This document shows, piece after piece, positions 1 through 11,425 of a stretch of DNA of 64,000 nt. Source of the stretch: Ulota crispa (taxonomy: Eukaryota > Streptophyta > Bryopsida > Orthotrichales > Orthotrichaceae); assembly GCA_963920765.1 (NCBI GenBank), contig OY987244.1:13952501-14016500 (forward strand), in the 5' to 3' direction. Under the pieces are notes generated by a model that worked only from the letters and a program-made list of their open reading frames with translations, had not been told where the DNA came from and searched no databases. Made by a program: the position numbers and the translations under genes. Every line of letters begins with the position of its first letter. Within the stretch, counting starts at the first letter, position 1.

Positions 1-970
1 TCACTCCGCATGCAATGCACTCTCTAATTCAGCTACTCGCAACTGCAACTGCTACGACATATTCAGTGAACTTTGTTGAGCTTCACATGTCAAGAACTTA
101 AAAAGTACACTTCTGTTGAGTTCAACAAGTACAGAGCAAAATTGATTTGACGAAGCCATATCATCTCCTAAATACGTGGAGTTGGAGAGAGTTTTCATAC
201 TCAGTTTTCATGAACTGAAAACAAAAATGCCAGGCGAAAGTGAAAGGGATCTCTATTTATGAATTTTGATTCGAGATATATTACATGTATCATAGGGAAC
301 ACTTCAAACACTACACTTGAAGTTCACAAGGACAGACATTGAGCTTTTTTCAAGGGTCTGCAATTCAGTTTTGGAAAAAGAATTTGTGGAACCGATTGGT
401 ATTTACAACAAATTATGTACAGAATGCAATTTAACATATTAGAGACTGAGGACTTAACTCTAGCAAGATTCACAGAAATGAGAGTTCAACATGCTCACAG
501 AGTTTGTTTTGAATTCTAAATTCTTCTCTTGAGGATCAATGATGTTTGTGAATCCAAGAGGCTGAAACTTGCAGTACAGTACATAACGTCATCAAGTTAA
601 CTGGAGACATTTCTCACAAAAAATGGCTAGAAGAGGCTCTTACTCATTAAACCTCACTCTTAGTTAAAATTGACAACATTCATGGGCCTAAGGTTGTGAC
701 ATATATCTACACATATGTCTAATTTCAGTCCTCAAACTAAGAAAAATGAAGATTGTGGGTTTAGGTTGTACTGTACAGCCTAAGGTGCGCCAAAATAATG
801 ACATCCTTCGGCAGTTTAGCAAATGTGACTTAACTAATTGATGCTTAATTCCATTTCCAAATTCTTTTTGTATTTGTTATATTTTGTTCTCGATTTTTTT
901 CTAATATATCACTAATAGCAATTTCACCCAAAAGGAAAGAAAGTATCACATCATGTGCTTAGAGTTGTAT
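1..970. other. gene-free AT-rich left flank
   Basis: No convincing exon, long inverted repeat or RNA gene is visible on either strand. It lies downstream (minus sense) of the membrane-protein exon at 1563-2047, so it may be intron or 3' flank of that gene, but I found no second exon with matching splice phase. Confidence 0.4.
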
Positions 971-1113
971 CACTGGAAGAAAAACGTGTCCCAAATGATT
1001 GGTTCACAACAACTGCAAATATCCTAAATGATTGTAATTGAGTCATTGTGTAGTTATTTGAGACATTTGTAACTGTTGTGAACCAGTCGTTTAAGACAAG
1101 TTTTTCTTCAGTG
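971..1113. mobile_element. CACTA-type MITE, 143 bp (family C)
   Basis: Begins CACTGGAAGAAAAACGTGTC and ends with the imperfect inverse, ...TTTTTCTTCAGTG. The flanking trinucleotide is TAT on both sides, a perfect 3-bp target duplication, as expected of the CACTA (En/Spm) superfamily. No coding capacity, so non-autonomous. A sister copy lies at 4569-4690. Confidence 0.75.
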
Positions 1114-1562
1114 TATGGACAATAATTGTTCCAAAAGACAGTTTTCTTCATAAAAAACACGGGCTTCAAAGCACGTACACAATGACCACAAGCACATATT
1201 AGACACAAACAACACCAAGCTCGTTTGTTCGGGCGTTTGTTTCAACTACTTAGTAAATACCATGTTTACAGGAAGAATTACTGATAAGTTAATGATATCA
1301 TGTAATTAGCAATGTCTTGACTAGCACACAAATGACAACAAACGACCTAAATCAAGTACTGCATGAGATACGTAATGCCACATTACATGAGTGACTTGTG
1401 CCCAAACCATGCCATAGCACCACCCTCAATTGAACTTCAGCAATAACAAATGTAAACGCAAAAAACGTATGCTACTATTACAGTGCCAGGCAAACTGAGA
1501 GGGTGCCATAAACGATCACAAGATAACTGGAAATTGGTGATAAAAGCAAGTTAGAGACAAAC

Positions 1563-2047
1563 CTGTAGTTTTGCTCAGTGTGCATCACGGGGAACCGCGT
1601 GGCAGCGTCCTCGCTCATGCCCAAGAGCACGTCGCACTGAGCAATAATGTTGGCGGAGTTGCTCTTGGCCACGGTCATGGTGGATCGGCCGAGCTTCTGA
1701 GTGAGCGCCATGCCCACGAACGCCTTGCCCAGCACTTCGATCAAACTCCACACCGGCATGATCGGCCCCGCCACGAACACCAGCACCAGCCGCCACGCGA
1801 ACTGCGACGACGACGCGAACCCCCACGCGTCCGTCGTCAGGCACAGCAGCGTCACCACAAACCCCCAGATGTTGGGCGCTATCTCCCGCGTCTGGTAGCA
1901 CGTGTGCGCGTCGTCGCACAGCGGCTTCACGAATCCCACGCCGTAGGCGTATCCCCTCGCCACCTGTACACAGCTGCACAACATCGCCACCACCAGGACC
2001 ACGTCCCATAGCTTCCTCCTCTCCCGAGTCACCACGCTCCCCGCCAT
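1563..2047 (-). CDS. unrecognised membrane protein, first coding exon (partial gene)
   Basis: I do not recognise this protein. The exon begins with ATG at 2047 (minus), is much richer in GC than its surroundings and runs 161 codons plus two bases to a donor at 1562/1561 (CTACAG followed by GTTTGT). The N-terminus (residues 10-33) is a basic-then-hydrophobic signal anchor or cleavable signal (RERRKLWDVVLVVAMLC). A short segment with two Cys (CDDAHTCYQ) follows, then two hydrophobic helices at about residues 59-78 and 84-105, and a polar C-terminal part. This suggests a secretory-pathway or plasma-membrane protein. Reading through the donor adds only about 27 codons before a stop, so the gene probably continues leftwards in an exon I could not identify. 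Antisense open frames over the same bases are GC-driven shadows. Confidence 0.65.
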
Positions 2048-3410
2048 CGCCGGAGGTCTCCTCCTGCGTAAACCATCATCCCACGCAGCTGATTAGATCG
2101 ATGCAAACAACCTCCTCATGCCATTTCTAACGCAAATCACGACCCCACATTCTTCTCCAAAGCATCCCACCGTCACACGCTTGGACTGTTGTTGTTCTCG
2201 ATCAGTTGCATCAGTTACACTTTCAGCGTTTGATGGAGCCTCGATAAGCGTTGCAGCGTTTCGACACATAACCTCATTTAGGTATACTGAAACTGCCGCA
2301 ATTTGAGGCCTACTGTCTGAAACCTCAAACCGCTTTGACACGATCACTTCTTAAATCGACCTCTGCACGCAATCACAAATGTGACGCTCCGAAACGGATT
2401 ATTCTAATGATTAGATCATGCATGAATTGGTGAATACCTCAGGGTGCCGATGTCGGTTTGCATCATTCGGTATAGTTGGAGTGAGACCGCGACTTGACCG
2501 ATCGCTCGAATGTAACTCGATCGGTTACTAAATCACCAGGAACCGCGCAGGCGCGGATGTCGAACCCATGCAACACGGATGCAGGGCGTGGCTGGGACTG
2601 ATCACGTCCACGCTAGAGACAATGTGTACTAACAATGACGAGGTAAACTATCGCAGTCCCGACTTGCATTGATTTAGACAGGAATCTCGAAATAAAGAAC
2701 GCAGGCGGTCGAAGATTCGGTTGAAGTGGGTAGAGCACATGAGTCCCGAATTCAACGAGGATCCGGCCATGTTCACTCAGATACGACGGCCATACGGGCA
2801 TCGACAATTCCATCGCAGAAATGTAAGATTCGAGCCCGGGGATTCGAGACGCCGATGCCGAGGACGCAGCCCAAGGAACTGGAGAGCGAAGGGGCCCCAC
2901 AATGGAAAAGGAATTGCTGGCCTGTCACAGCCGCACATGGAGACTGTTAATGGACTGTTTATGGACTGTTAATGGACTGTTAATGGCAGCTCGAGAGCGC
3001 CGCCGAGTGGAGCAGATTTCGTCCGTGGTCGGGAAATAGAAATTTTGGCATGGCACTTGGAGCAGACGAAACGCTACTTTCACATTGGTGGCTACAAAAC
3101 AGAGACTGGCTTTTGTCACGTACAGATCTGTGAGGCTATTCTCGGGGTGACGACGTCCGGTTGCGGCTCCTGGTGCCCGGATCGCACTCATTGCAGCCCA
3201 GTTGACAGCCCATTAAGGCGCAGAGCAACCAGTGATGCTCCGTCACTGCACGGCCGTCTGTCGCGGCCTGCGTCGGTGCGAACAATGTGTGTGAGTGTGA
3301 GCATGTCGTTGCGGACTTGGAGAATCTGTCGCTGTCCAGCCCACCAGCCTTTAACCAGTGTTTTTTTTAAGCTTTTGTCAGGGTAGAGCGACTTGCACCC
3401 CAGAATGTGC
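2048..3410. other. upstream region of the left-edge gene, GC-richer, no gene
   Basis: This stretch contains the putative promoter and 5' UTR of the minus-strand gene starting at 2047. Bases 2430-3360 are GC-richer than the intergenic average and carry overlapping short open frames on both strands, none with a recognisable domain. Small structures are an 8-bp perfect stem (ACCGATCG / CGATCGGT) at about 2498-2527 and three to four copies of a roughly 12-bp unit (TTAATGGACTGT) at 2945-2985. It could be an eroded transposon. Confidence 0.3.
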
Positions 3411-3644
3411 GCAGGTAAGGAAAAATTGGCTAATATTGGATGGAATGAATGATGTGTGCATGTTCATTCAATTTTTTTACTAATAAGGTACTTTCATCCA
3501 AAATCTAGCGAATTGTGTATTTGTTCAAGGAGATATTTGGAAATTTTATCCAGCTTTTGAGCTGAATTTTCTAGTGTTGTGGTAGCCAGATGGTTTTTCA
3601 GGTAAGATTTAGGCAAAAATTTGCTAAGAATAAGAACGTTGCCT
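3411..3644 (+). repeat. dispersed repeat J, copy 1
   Basis: Starts GCAGGTAAGGAAAAATTGG and shares about 230 bp with 3921-4165 and 9077-9510 in the same orientation and with 26700-26930 inverted. It has no terminal inverted repeat. Just upstream, the string GGTAGAGCGAC resembles a tRNA box A and recurs at the matching position of the inverted copy, so a SINE origin is possible but a box B is not evident. Confidence 0.5.
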
Positions 3645-3893
3645 TTAACCCTTGAGCGTCCAGCCCAAATTCATGCCAAGTTGGACCTCATTGCAAACAA
3701 TATGGCGTTACAAGTTCAAAAACGACATCTAGAAGAGTTAGCCTTTGATCTTGCACAATGCTTAGGGTTTGCAAATGTATGAAAAATCTGGTAAACATTC
3801 ATTGCATGGATCAAAAGATTATAATAGTCAAAGTCAACATATTGTTGAAAATGGAGAGGCTATAATTGGGGCTTTGGGGCGCTCAAGGATTAA
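3645..3893. mobile_element. TTAA-bounded element B, 249 bp
   Basis: TTAA followed by CCCTTGAGCGTCC at the left and GGGCGCTCAAGGA followed by TTAA at the right: an inverted repeat with TTAA at both edges. Lies between two copies of repeat J. Confidence 0.6.
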
Positions 3894-3920
3894 ATTTTGT
3901 TTTTTGTTGGTTGCAATGCA

Positions 3921-4165
3921 AGTAGGTAAGGAGAAATTGGACAAAGATGGATACAATCAACGACTTGTGCACGTTCATCCATAAAAACTATTGATACTAC
4001 ATTTTAATCCAAATTGTGGCAATTTTGGCAAACCTAATATTTGCTTGGGAAGGAAATTGGTGATTTCATCCATTCTTTCCCTAACTTTTTTAGTGTTATG
4101 ATAGCTAGTCACAATTTGAGGTAAGATTTTGGTAAAAGTTTGCCAAGAATCTAAATGTTGTTTGC
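3921..4165 (+). repeat. dispersed repeat J, copy 2
   Basis: Same sequence as the copy at 3411, beginning GTAGGTAAGGAGAAATTGG and ending near TTTGCCAAGAATC. Confidence 0.5.
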
Positions 4166-4207
4166 CTTGAGCATGCATCCAAACCTAAAGGTGATGATTG
4201 ACATTGA

Positions 4208-4543
4208 GGGGCTGTTCACATTATGTCCCAATCCATGTCCCATCTTTGCAGGTCCTAAGAAGGAGTATTAAAGAAAGACATTAATATTTTATGCAAAAAA
4301 ATTGATGACACTTAGACTAAGAGTTGGATTTAACAAATTGGTTAACCCAAACCTTGAGTGAAGTCCCACCTTCTTTAGCGTCAAAATTTCCAAAAATGTT
4401 GCAATGTAAATAACAAAAACATAAGACTTGAGACATAATGTGAAGCGCCGAGTCTCAACTTTTGACTTTACCCGTCACATTCTCAAATTTCTATGGGACT
4501 TGGGGCATGGGACATAATAAGGATTGTGAAATAATGTGAATTG
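4208..4543. mobile_element. Tourist/Harbinger-like MITE, about 336 bp (family G)
   Basis: Left end GGGGCTGTTCACATTATGTC; the right end carries the approximate inverse (GGACATAATAAGG... ATAATGTGAA). Internal words such as TTGGGGCATGGGACATAA are shared with 60397-60724, which has clean TTA duplications. The right terminus is eroded, so its edge is approximate. Confidence 0.5.
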
Positions 4544-4568
4544 TACTTGAATCACCTAAACTTACAAC

Positions 4569-4690
4569 CACTAGAAGAAAAACATGTCCTAAACAACTTA
4601 TTCACAATGACTATAAATGTCTTAGACAATTGTTTAAAACATTTGTAGTTGTAGTGAATTAATCATTTAGGACATGTTTTTCTTCTAGTG
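4569..4690. mobile_element. CACTA-type MITE, 122 bp (family C)
   Basis: Begins CACTAGAAGAAAAACATGTC and ends with its near-perfect inverse GACATGTTTTTCTTCTAGTG. The flanking trinucleotide is AAC on both sides, a perfect 3-bp duplication. CACTA followed by an AAGAAAA-like run is the classical end of plant CACTA elements. Confidence 0.8.
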
Positions 4691-4949
4691 AACTCAGTAT
4701 GTGTATTTTTCCTTTGTGATAGGGAAGCTTGTTTTAATGTTTTAATGGTCAAGCCACATCTACCCAAGAGTGTATCTCGGTAAGAAAAACGGGGATAAAA
4801 TCATCCATGTATACACGTTCGTTCATATAAATCTGCTAATATTAAAAACTGTCACCCAAAGTTTAGTTCACCTAGTGTTTCTTTGAGTCCTGTGGTAATT
4901 TCATGAATGTATTCCTCAGTTCTTTTTAATCTGTCCATGTCAATGTGAG

Positions 4950-5306
4950 TTAACCCTTAAAGGACGGATGGATCACCGTGGCTTGCCTTGTCTATAGCAT
5001 TCTATAGTGTTTTGCACATGGGCACCAGTAGTATTGCTTCAAAAAGTTGGAAAAATCAACAGTGCATGGTGCCCTCATGAAAATTGGAAAAAGGGCAACT
5101 CGGGAGCTAACACCATGTATCACAATTTGGGTTACAAAATAAAATGAATATATCTCAAAAGGTAAATTTTTGCCTTCCATGATGCACTACGCTTTTATAA
5201 TCATTTCTGAAAAAAAATCAGATCAAAATCAATCTTTTTATGGGATACATAGTTTTTTTTCAGAGACAACAAATGTTTTTCGTCTGTGCCGACGTTTAGG
5301 GGTTAA
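4950..5306. mobile_element. TTAA-bounded element B, 357 bp
   Basis: TTAA-CCCTTAAAGGACGG at the left and CCGACGTTTAGGGG-TTAA at the right. No open reading frame of substance. Confidence 0.6.
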
Positions 5307-6719
5307 GAAGAGCGCCATCCATCCGCATAATTGAGGGCTTGGTTGGTTGTTAGTGTGCCCGGTACGCAAACTGCTTCACATTTTTCACAAGACCAAAGGC
5401 TGCAGGCAACCGGCTTTCTCAAAACTCAATACGCACATTATGTCAGTTTGTGCAGTCTTTCAAAGAAAATTCTACTGGCATTTGGATTGGGATACCTCCA
5501 TGGTTCATGTCTTCATGAGTTGTCCTCTTATTGTGATCAGGATCATGATTTCAGATTTGTGAGCAATGGTGGAACGAGGGCAGAGCAGTGGCCCTCTGGC
5601 CCACAATCCGACATGCCAAGCCGATAAGGAGCACATGATTGGGAGTGAACAAGCAGCTATGCCACAAGAGGCTCTAGTGCTCTACCAAAGCTACCAAGGA
5701 AACAGGTGCTTAAAAAAAAAACCTCCCTGGAGCATCCACACCCTTACACGAAGTGTTTACAGTGACTTTTGAAGGGTTTTCAAATTTCTTATCTCCCCAC
5801 CTTTGTTTCAAACGTGCCCAGCATATAGTCAATCATCCAATCATCAAGTGGAGCGTGGAGCGTAAGATAAAGCTCATCAAACTTAGAATGAATAATGATT
5901 TCAAAAATCATTGCTTGACATGCTTAGTTTAAGTGTTAATAGAACATTTTGAGGGATTGTGAGCACTTATCATCCAAGTATTGCATGTGTCACACCTTGA
6001 GCATGTTATAGTGCGGTGCTCTTAGTGTCAATTGTGATGCTAATGGGACCGCTCTTCTAAGCTTTTGGAAAAAAAATTCAAAGAAAATGATAATCTTGTG
6101 ACATGCTAGTGTGCATTTGCATAGCTAGCAACATTCCAAAATGGTAATTAATTATGCATTGAACCTACTTTGGGTGTAAAACTTAAGCTACATACTCAAC
6201 ATGATCAATATCAATTATGTTGGAGACATTTGTATTAAGAATGTCCATAATTGAAGCATGGGTAAGAGCCTTGGAAATAGCAAAAGGAGGGCCCTATTGC
6301 AAGTGCAATTCCTATATTGGTCTCAAGGAGGAGTTTGTGGCTCTAACTTGTAGCCAACTTTGGAATTTTTAAAAAAGTAGGATTATGTGGTCAAGGAGGA
6401 TGATTACAAGAGGGATGAAAAAATTGCGGAAAAAATTGTTAGAGAACTAGTCGCACTTGACAACCACAATAATAACGGCAACTAGCTTGTCACATTTTGC
6501 AAGTTTTTGTTTCTTTTTTAGTGTTGACCAGGAATACTCCTTTGCCAAGGCCACAAGCTTCTGGTTTGACTTTGTAACCAAATTGGTAGCAATTTTCTCA
6601 TGTTAAGTTTGGATCCACCTCCACAAAAACATCAATGTATCCTTGTCTTGACGCCCAACACCTCCCTTGCGGCTTCCAAAGTAGGCAAATGTACAGTTAT
6701 AAATTTAAAAAGTATGTAT
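5307..6719. other. gene-free intergenic stretch
   Basis: Short open frames at 5331-5772 are of ordinary random length and I see no known domain. No clear inverted repeat. The stretch 6240-6700 has longer mixed-composition runs that might be an eroded retroelement, but nothing I can name. Confidence 0.3.
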
Positions 6720-7138
6720 AGGAAATTACTAAAGCAACACCCCAAATTATTGATAACACACCTCTAAGGTTCACTAATCACTATGAGCATACAAATTGAG
6801 AATTAAATGCTAAAATTCTAAAACCATGTGGCGTATCATTCCTCTAATCATTATATTACCATTTCCTCAAATAAAAGAAGTATAAACATAAACTCTTATT
6901 GAACCTTTTCTATACTAGTACTCTTTCTTTCAAAAAACTCTTTCTTTGTACAATTCCAATATCTTGCATTTTCAATTGCAAATTGAGTTTTTAGGATATA
7001 GCCTTAGAATAATAATGGGTGAAACAACTCTTTAACTCCAAGTTAAAAAAATTAGTATTAAATTCTGAATTTGCATGCTCACATTGAACCTTAGGGGTGT
7101 GCCATTAACAATTTGGAGTGTGGCTTCAGTAATTCCCT
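6720..7138. mobile_element. MITE, 419 bp (family D)
   Basis: Ends AGGAAATTACTAAAGCAACA and its inverse (...CTTCAGTAATTCCCT), with further inverse matches extending about 50 bp inward (ACACCTCTAAGGTTCA / TGAACCTTAGGGGTGT). A sister copy is at 12571-13022. Confidence 0.6.
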
Positions 7139-7321
7139 ATGCATGTTGTTGAGGTAATTAGAACTAATTTGTATTTCATTACAAGAAATATGTCAAAGAA
7201 AAACTACTTAGTGCCGGCATTAGACTTGTACTAAAACACTCCATGCAATCTTTATAGAGTTCTTCAAGTATCTAAGAGCATCATCAATGTGTACACTTGG
7301 AAAGAGACAGGCTTGCATATT

Positions 7322-7613
7322 GCTTGGTGGGGGCCATTTTAGCAAGAAGTTTAGGGATTTTTAGGGCTTCAACATCGTCACTGGAATGGAAACGTTGGAT
7401 CTGACCCCGTTAGAACAACCTCCTAGAGCGGCATATTGTCTCATTTTCTCGTGACCCTGCTCATTTTGCTTGGTGGGGGCCATTTTAGCAAGAAGTTTAG
7501 GGATTTCTAGGGCTCCAACATCGTCACTAGAATGGAAACGTTGGATCTGACCCCGTTAGAACAACCTCCTAGAGCAGCATATTGTCTCATTTTCTCGTGA
7601 CCCTGCTCATTTT
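7322..7613 (+). repeat. two-copy tandem duplication, 146-bp unit
   Basis: The unit starting GCTTGGTGGGGGCCATTTTA at 7322 is repeated at 7468 with only a few substitutions, giving two direct copies head to tail. No coding content seen. Confidence 0.85.
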
Positions 7614-7790
7614 CCTAGTGCGCACTCTGTTTGCTGACAGAGTGACATGTTGCTTGTGATAACTTGCAATAGCTTGCAATTTCCCAACAACAACTTGCAA
7701 GTACTTACATTCTTCTACTACCATACTAGAATCTGCAACGAGAGTTGCGTCAACATAGGGAGGATCCGGCTAATGAAAGGAACTACATAC

Positions 7791-8403
7791 TTAACCTCTA
7801 AAGGGCCCAAATGCCCTTTGTGGCCGTATATATGACCTTTTATACAGGCATATTTGAGCTGCTATGAGGGCTTTTAAAAAAAAATGCATTCACCATCATA
7901 CAACCCTTCAATATGTATGGTTGTAACACTTAATTTCTAGCTAATTCAAACTTCTACATATTGGTTGCGACCATATTTGGTACCGTAGATCCAGAGCCTA
8001 CTTGAAGGGCCCTTGGGCCTCCAAGATACAAGTACGTATCCATAGCAAACCGGGATACGCATGGTTTAGGCGACTTCAACAGGCGTTGGGCACCTAGAGA
8101 TGAGCCATGCAGTTCCGCAATACGGCCACGTGTCTGGTACGGCTTGCGTTGCTGTGGAGGCAGGTGGCTTTGTTGACGTAGAAATCAAGTACCGTACCTA
8201 TACCGTATGCAAGTGCGGATACAAACCTCAACTTGCGGAATTTGACAACGTCTCTTCTCAAAAAAATTGCATGATCAAATCCGGCTTGCAATTTCCTACA
8301 AGTTGTTAGTGTACGCAAAAGTCTGAAATATCGCAACATCCCCAAATACCAGCAAAACAAAACATTGTGGCCGCAAAGGGCGTTCAAGCCCTTCAGGGGT
8401 TAA
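7791..8403. mobile_element. TTAA-bounded element B, 613 bp
   Basis: TTAA-CCTCTAAAGGGCCC at the left, AAGCCCTTCAGGGG-TTAA at the right. Its first 220 bp match the smaller element at 25060-25290 (both contain TTTGAGCTGCT and a TACAACCCTTCAA... GGTTGTAACACTTAA stem), so this copy may be that element plus extra sequence at 8010-8400. Confidence 0.55.
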
Positions 8404-8499
8404 GGAGCTGGAAGCAACGCTAGACCAGCTTCTTCCGAGTCCCATTTGCAATGTATACATTGATGATGTTCTAAGAAACTTCTATCTTGGTGAAATAGA

Positions 8500-8765
8500 A
8501 GATGAAGAAATTTAGATGGTGTAGAATGGCAATGAATGAAGTCAGGGTCCGGGAAATATTTGAGATTTTTTGGTAGATTTTCTTCAATCTCTGTATTGAA
8601 CTGGTTTATCAATGAGATCTTTCAATTATTTTCTATATTTCACACTATAAATTAAAATTTTAAAAATTTTTGACTGATTTTTAGCTGAAGTTTATAAATT
8701 ACAAACAATTTTTTCTCATTTCATTCGGCTAACATTGAACTAGCGGACGGTTCTTCCCGAACCTT
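8500..8765 (-). repeat. dispersed repeat, inverted relative to 33637-33870
   Basis: Runs such as TTTTTCTCATTTCATT and GTTCTTCCCGAACCT are the reverse complements of sequence at 33637-33870 (GGTCCGGGAAGAAC ... AATGAGAAAAATTG ... CTCAAATATTTCCC). Family unknown. Confidence 0.45.
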
Positions 8766-9076
8766 GGATGAAGTGACGAACAAATTCAGAGGTGTAGTTG
8801 GTGAAATGCCTAATAGGGAGCGTATCTGTCAGGAGTTATTTGAAGCCAAGGTTTCTCAGATTAGAATAACGAAACAAAAGTTCAGCTTTGACGTACAACA
8901 AGTGGCAGCAAGGTACAGGACTACAGGTTGTAAGGTTATAGACTTTGACTATTTGACAGCGTTTATGTGAGAATGAGTTAACGAACATGGATTCCACAAG
9001 GTTATGTTGCCACGAGTAAGCCTTTAAAATTGTTTTTTTTTTTTTATGGTCGCGCTAGAGGCACTCATCAATGCAA

Positions 9077-9510
9077 GCAGGTAAGGTAAATTTGGATAGA
9101 AATGGATAGAATCAACTAAGTATGTAGATTCATCCATAAATATACACTATATTAGTATTAATCATCTAAATTTGAGCAAAGTTGTAGTTAGCTTAGGGAG
9201 GGGTCTGGCTATCATAACATTGTTTGCCTAGTCCTGTTCCTCCCTCCAGTTGGAGGGATATTTGTGCCTGGATACCTGGGCAGAGTTTAGTTAAAGATCT
9301 CTATTGGTGTTGGTCGAGAGCTCACAAATGGCATTGGCTAGGGGATCCTTGTATTGGGGGAGCAAAAGGGAACCCCCCAGTGAAGGTTAACAATGTTATG
9401 ATGTCATTCATTTTTTCACTTGGTTTTTCTAAAGTTACAGTCGCTATACACAATTTAAGGTAAGATTTTGGCAAAGATTTGCCAAATTTTTAAATGCTAG
9501 ACATGACACA
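9077..9510 (+). repeat. dispersed repeat J, copy 3 with internal insertion
   Basis: Begins GCAGGTAAGGTAAATTTGG like the other J copies and ends with the shared GGTAAGATTTTGGCAAAG block. About 190 bp at 9205-9390 (GC-richer, including a CCCTCCAGTTGGAGGG palindrome) has no counterpart in the other copies and looks inserted. Confidence 0.45.
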
Positions 9511-9535
9511 CTGAAGGAGATGTTCTTAACCCCTA

Positions 9536-10444
9536 AAATTCTTTTGTGTTTAGAGGCCCAAAACTGTTTCAAAATGCTAGTCCCCAAACCAGGGTCAAAA
9601 TTTTCATTGAAACTTAGTTTTTAACAAATCCAACTGTAGGATCCTTTAGTTGACTTGCACAACTACATTGTCCCATAATTTTAGAATGAATATCCCCACC
9701 AATTCCAAGATCAATGTGCCTAAACTCCAAAATGTAGGTTCTTCTAGTCCTTCCAAAAGGTGAAGTTTTGATTTTCAAACTTTTTAGAAAAAAAATGCAT
9801 ACGTTGTATTTCTTGTGCAATTTTTGCAATATGTCAAAAAATGGGTTGAAGGCATATATAAAAAAATTTAACCAAAAAATAATTTGGATTCATTTTTACA
9901 AAAATTGTAAAGTGAAAGGTATTGATGAATGAAAGATATAACTCATATGCTAATAAGTTTTAAAAGAATTTGAAAATTGTTAATCCCAATGGTGAGAATG
10001 CTCTAATAGACAATTAGTAACTTTATTTTTCATTTTCATTTGTAATTTTTCAAAATTGAGAGTAAAAAATAACTTTACATGTTTTTTCTACCCTCTTCCT
10101 ACCTTCATTGCCCGCAAAAGAAAACTCCTTGTAACTCTTACCTCATTATTTGGAATTGAGTGATTTAAATTTTTTGAGTAGGTATCAGTCTATAAAATTC
10201 TATAAAAAATTTAAAAAATATTAGAATATATTTTTTGCTGCCCAGTTTGACATTGAAACTAATAAAACCTTATAACTTTTGCAATACTTATCCAAATGAC
10301 ATGAAATAAAGCTTCACATGTAGATTATGATGAGTAGCATGCATCCTAAATATTTCATGAAAAAATTCCAAATTATGAAGTCAATAGAGCCTACCCAAGT
10401 TCTCATAAAGCCCAAAGTGGGTTCCTTGGGCCTTTAGGGGTTAA
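9536..10444. mobile_element. TTAA-bounded element B, 909 bp
   Basis: TTAA-CCCCTAAAATTC at the left and GGGCCTTTAGGGG-TTAA at the right. The interior is AT-rich without a long open frame. Confidence 0.6.
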
Positions 10445-10632
10445 TTCACACAAGGTCCCACTGTCTCACATCCCAACTTAGCAAGTTCCCATTTAACAAC
10501 AGTTTCCTACTTGGGTAGGAGGCTCTAATTTGGACCAAAACTCACATTTGGATCACTTCTAGGAAGGGTTGGCATGTTCCTTCAAATATCTATTACCCTC
10601 ATTGATGAGTTAGGTGGGCTTAGCAAATTAAG

Positions 10633-10881
10633 TTAACCCCAGAGCGCCCAAAGTTGAAACAAAAAAAACTTGACTTGTGTGCAATCAAAGTGCTCTTGTG
10701 GATTGAAAAATACAATCCACAAGATTGGACCATATGAATTGTTAGTGGAAAGCGTCTCCATCATGTTGGACTAAATTGGAAGTGGTTTCACCAAATGTGC
10801 AATGAGATTATATCGGTCAAAATTGAGTTGACCCAATTTTTTGAGAGACATTATAATGTCTCTAAGGCGCTCAAGGGTTGA
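10633..10881. mobile_element. TTAA-bounded element B, 249 bp (right edge TTGA)
   Basis: TTAA-CCCCAGAGCGCCC at the left; GGCGCTCAAGGG-TTGA at the right. The right tetranucleotide has one substitution. Inner inverse matches include GAGCGCCC / GGCGCTC. Confidence 0.5.
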
Positions 10882-11030
10882 CTTGCTAAGCCCACGTAAC
10901 TCATCAATGATAGTAATAGATATTTGAAGAAATATGCTAGCCCTTTGTAGAAGTGATCCAAATTAGAGCCATGGTATGAATAAGAGCCTATCTTTAGTTG
11001 AGTTGTAAAGGGCACCAAGAAATGTATGTA

Positions 11031-11425
11031 AGGTAGCAGCATCCATAAGCGTTGCGTCCCCATGCCCGTCACCTGATAGTGGCAGGGCTAATTAATAAAA
11101 TAACAAATGGTTGTGGGTGATTGAGTGATGGTTATGGGTGATGAAGTGATGGTTGTGGGTGACTAGCATGAGGTTTTGAGTACCCATCTCACTGTTTAAG
11201 AACCAACAAACTTTGTGATTAGCATCTCTTACACATGGTTCGTACAATTTTAGTGATTTTGGACTTTGAAAAATCTTTGTGAACAAATGCTTGCAGTTGG
11301 AACCTTGAAATTGATGCCAATATTTTTGGTTTCCATTTCCTAACTTACAGTATTTTTTTCAAAGTTAGTCAATTGTTTTACCTACTCCAAAACCCTTATT
11401 TCCGCGCTTATGGGTGCGCCTACCT
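11031..11425. mobile_element. TA-flanked MITE, 395 bp (family A, long form)
   Basis: TA-AGGTAGCAGCATCCATAAGC at the left and GCTTATGGGTGCGCCTACCT-TA at the right. It matches 45539-45933 (same length, opposite orientation) through the interior, including three GGTTGTGGGTGA-type repeats. Confidence 0.75.

Noticed and set aside
1571..2011. Plus-strand and second minus-strand frames over the left-edge exon
   Set aside because: Same GC-driven shadow effect; only the 2047-start frame has a signal sequence and a matching splice donor.
2613..2900. 95-codon minus-strand frame in the GC-richer region
   Set aside because: Overlapping plus-strand frames of similar size, no domain, no start context; likely eroded repeat.
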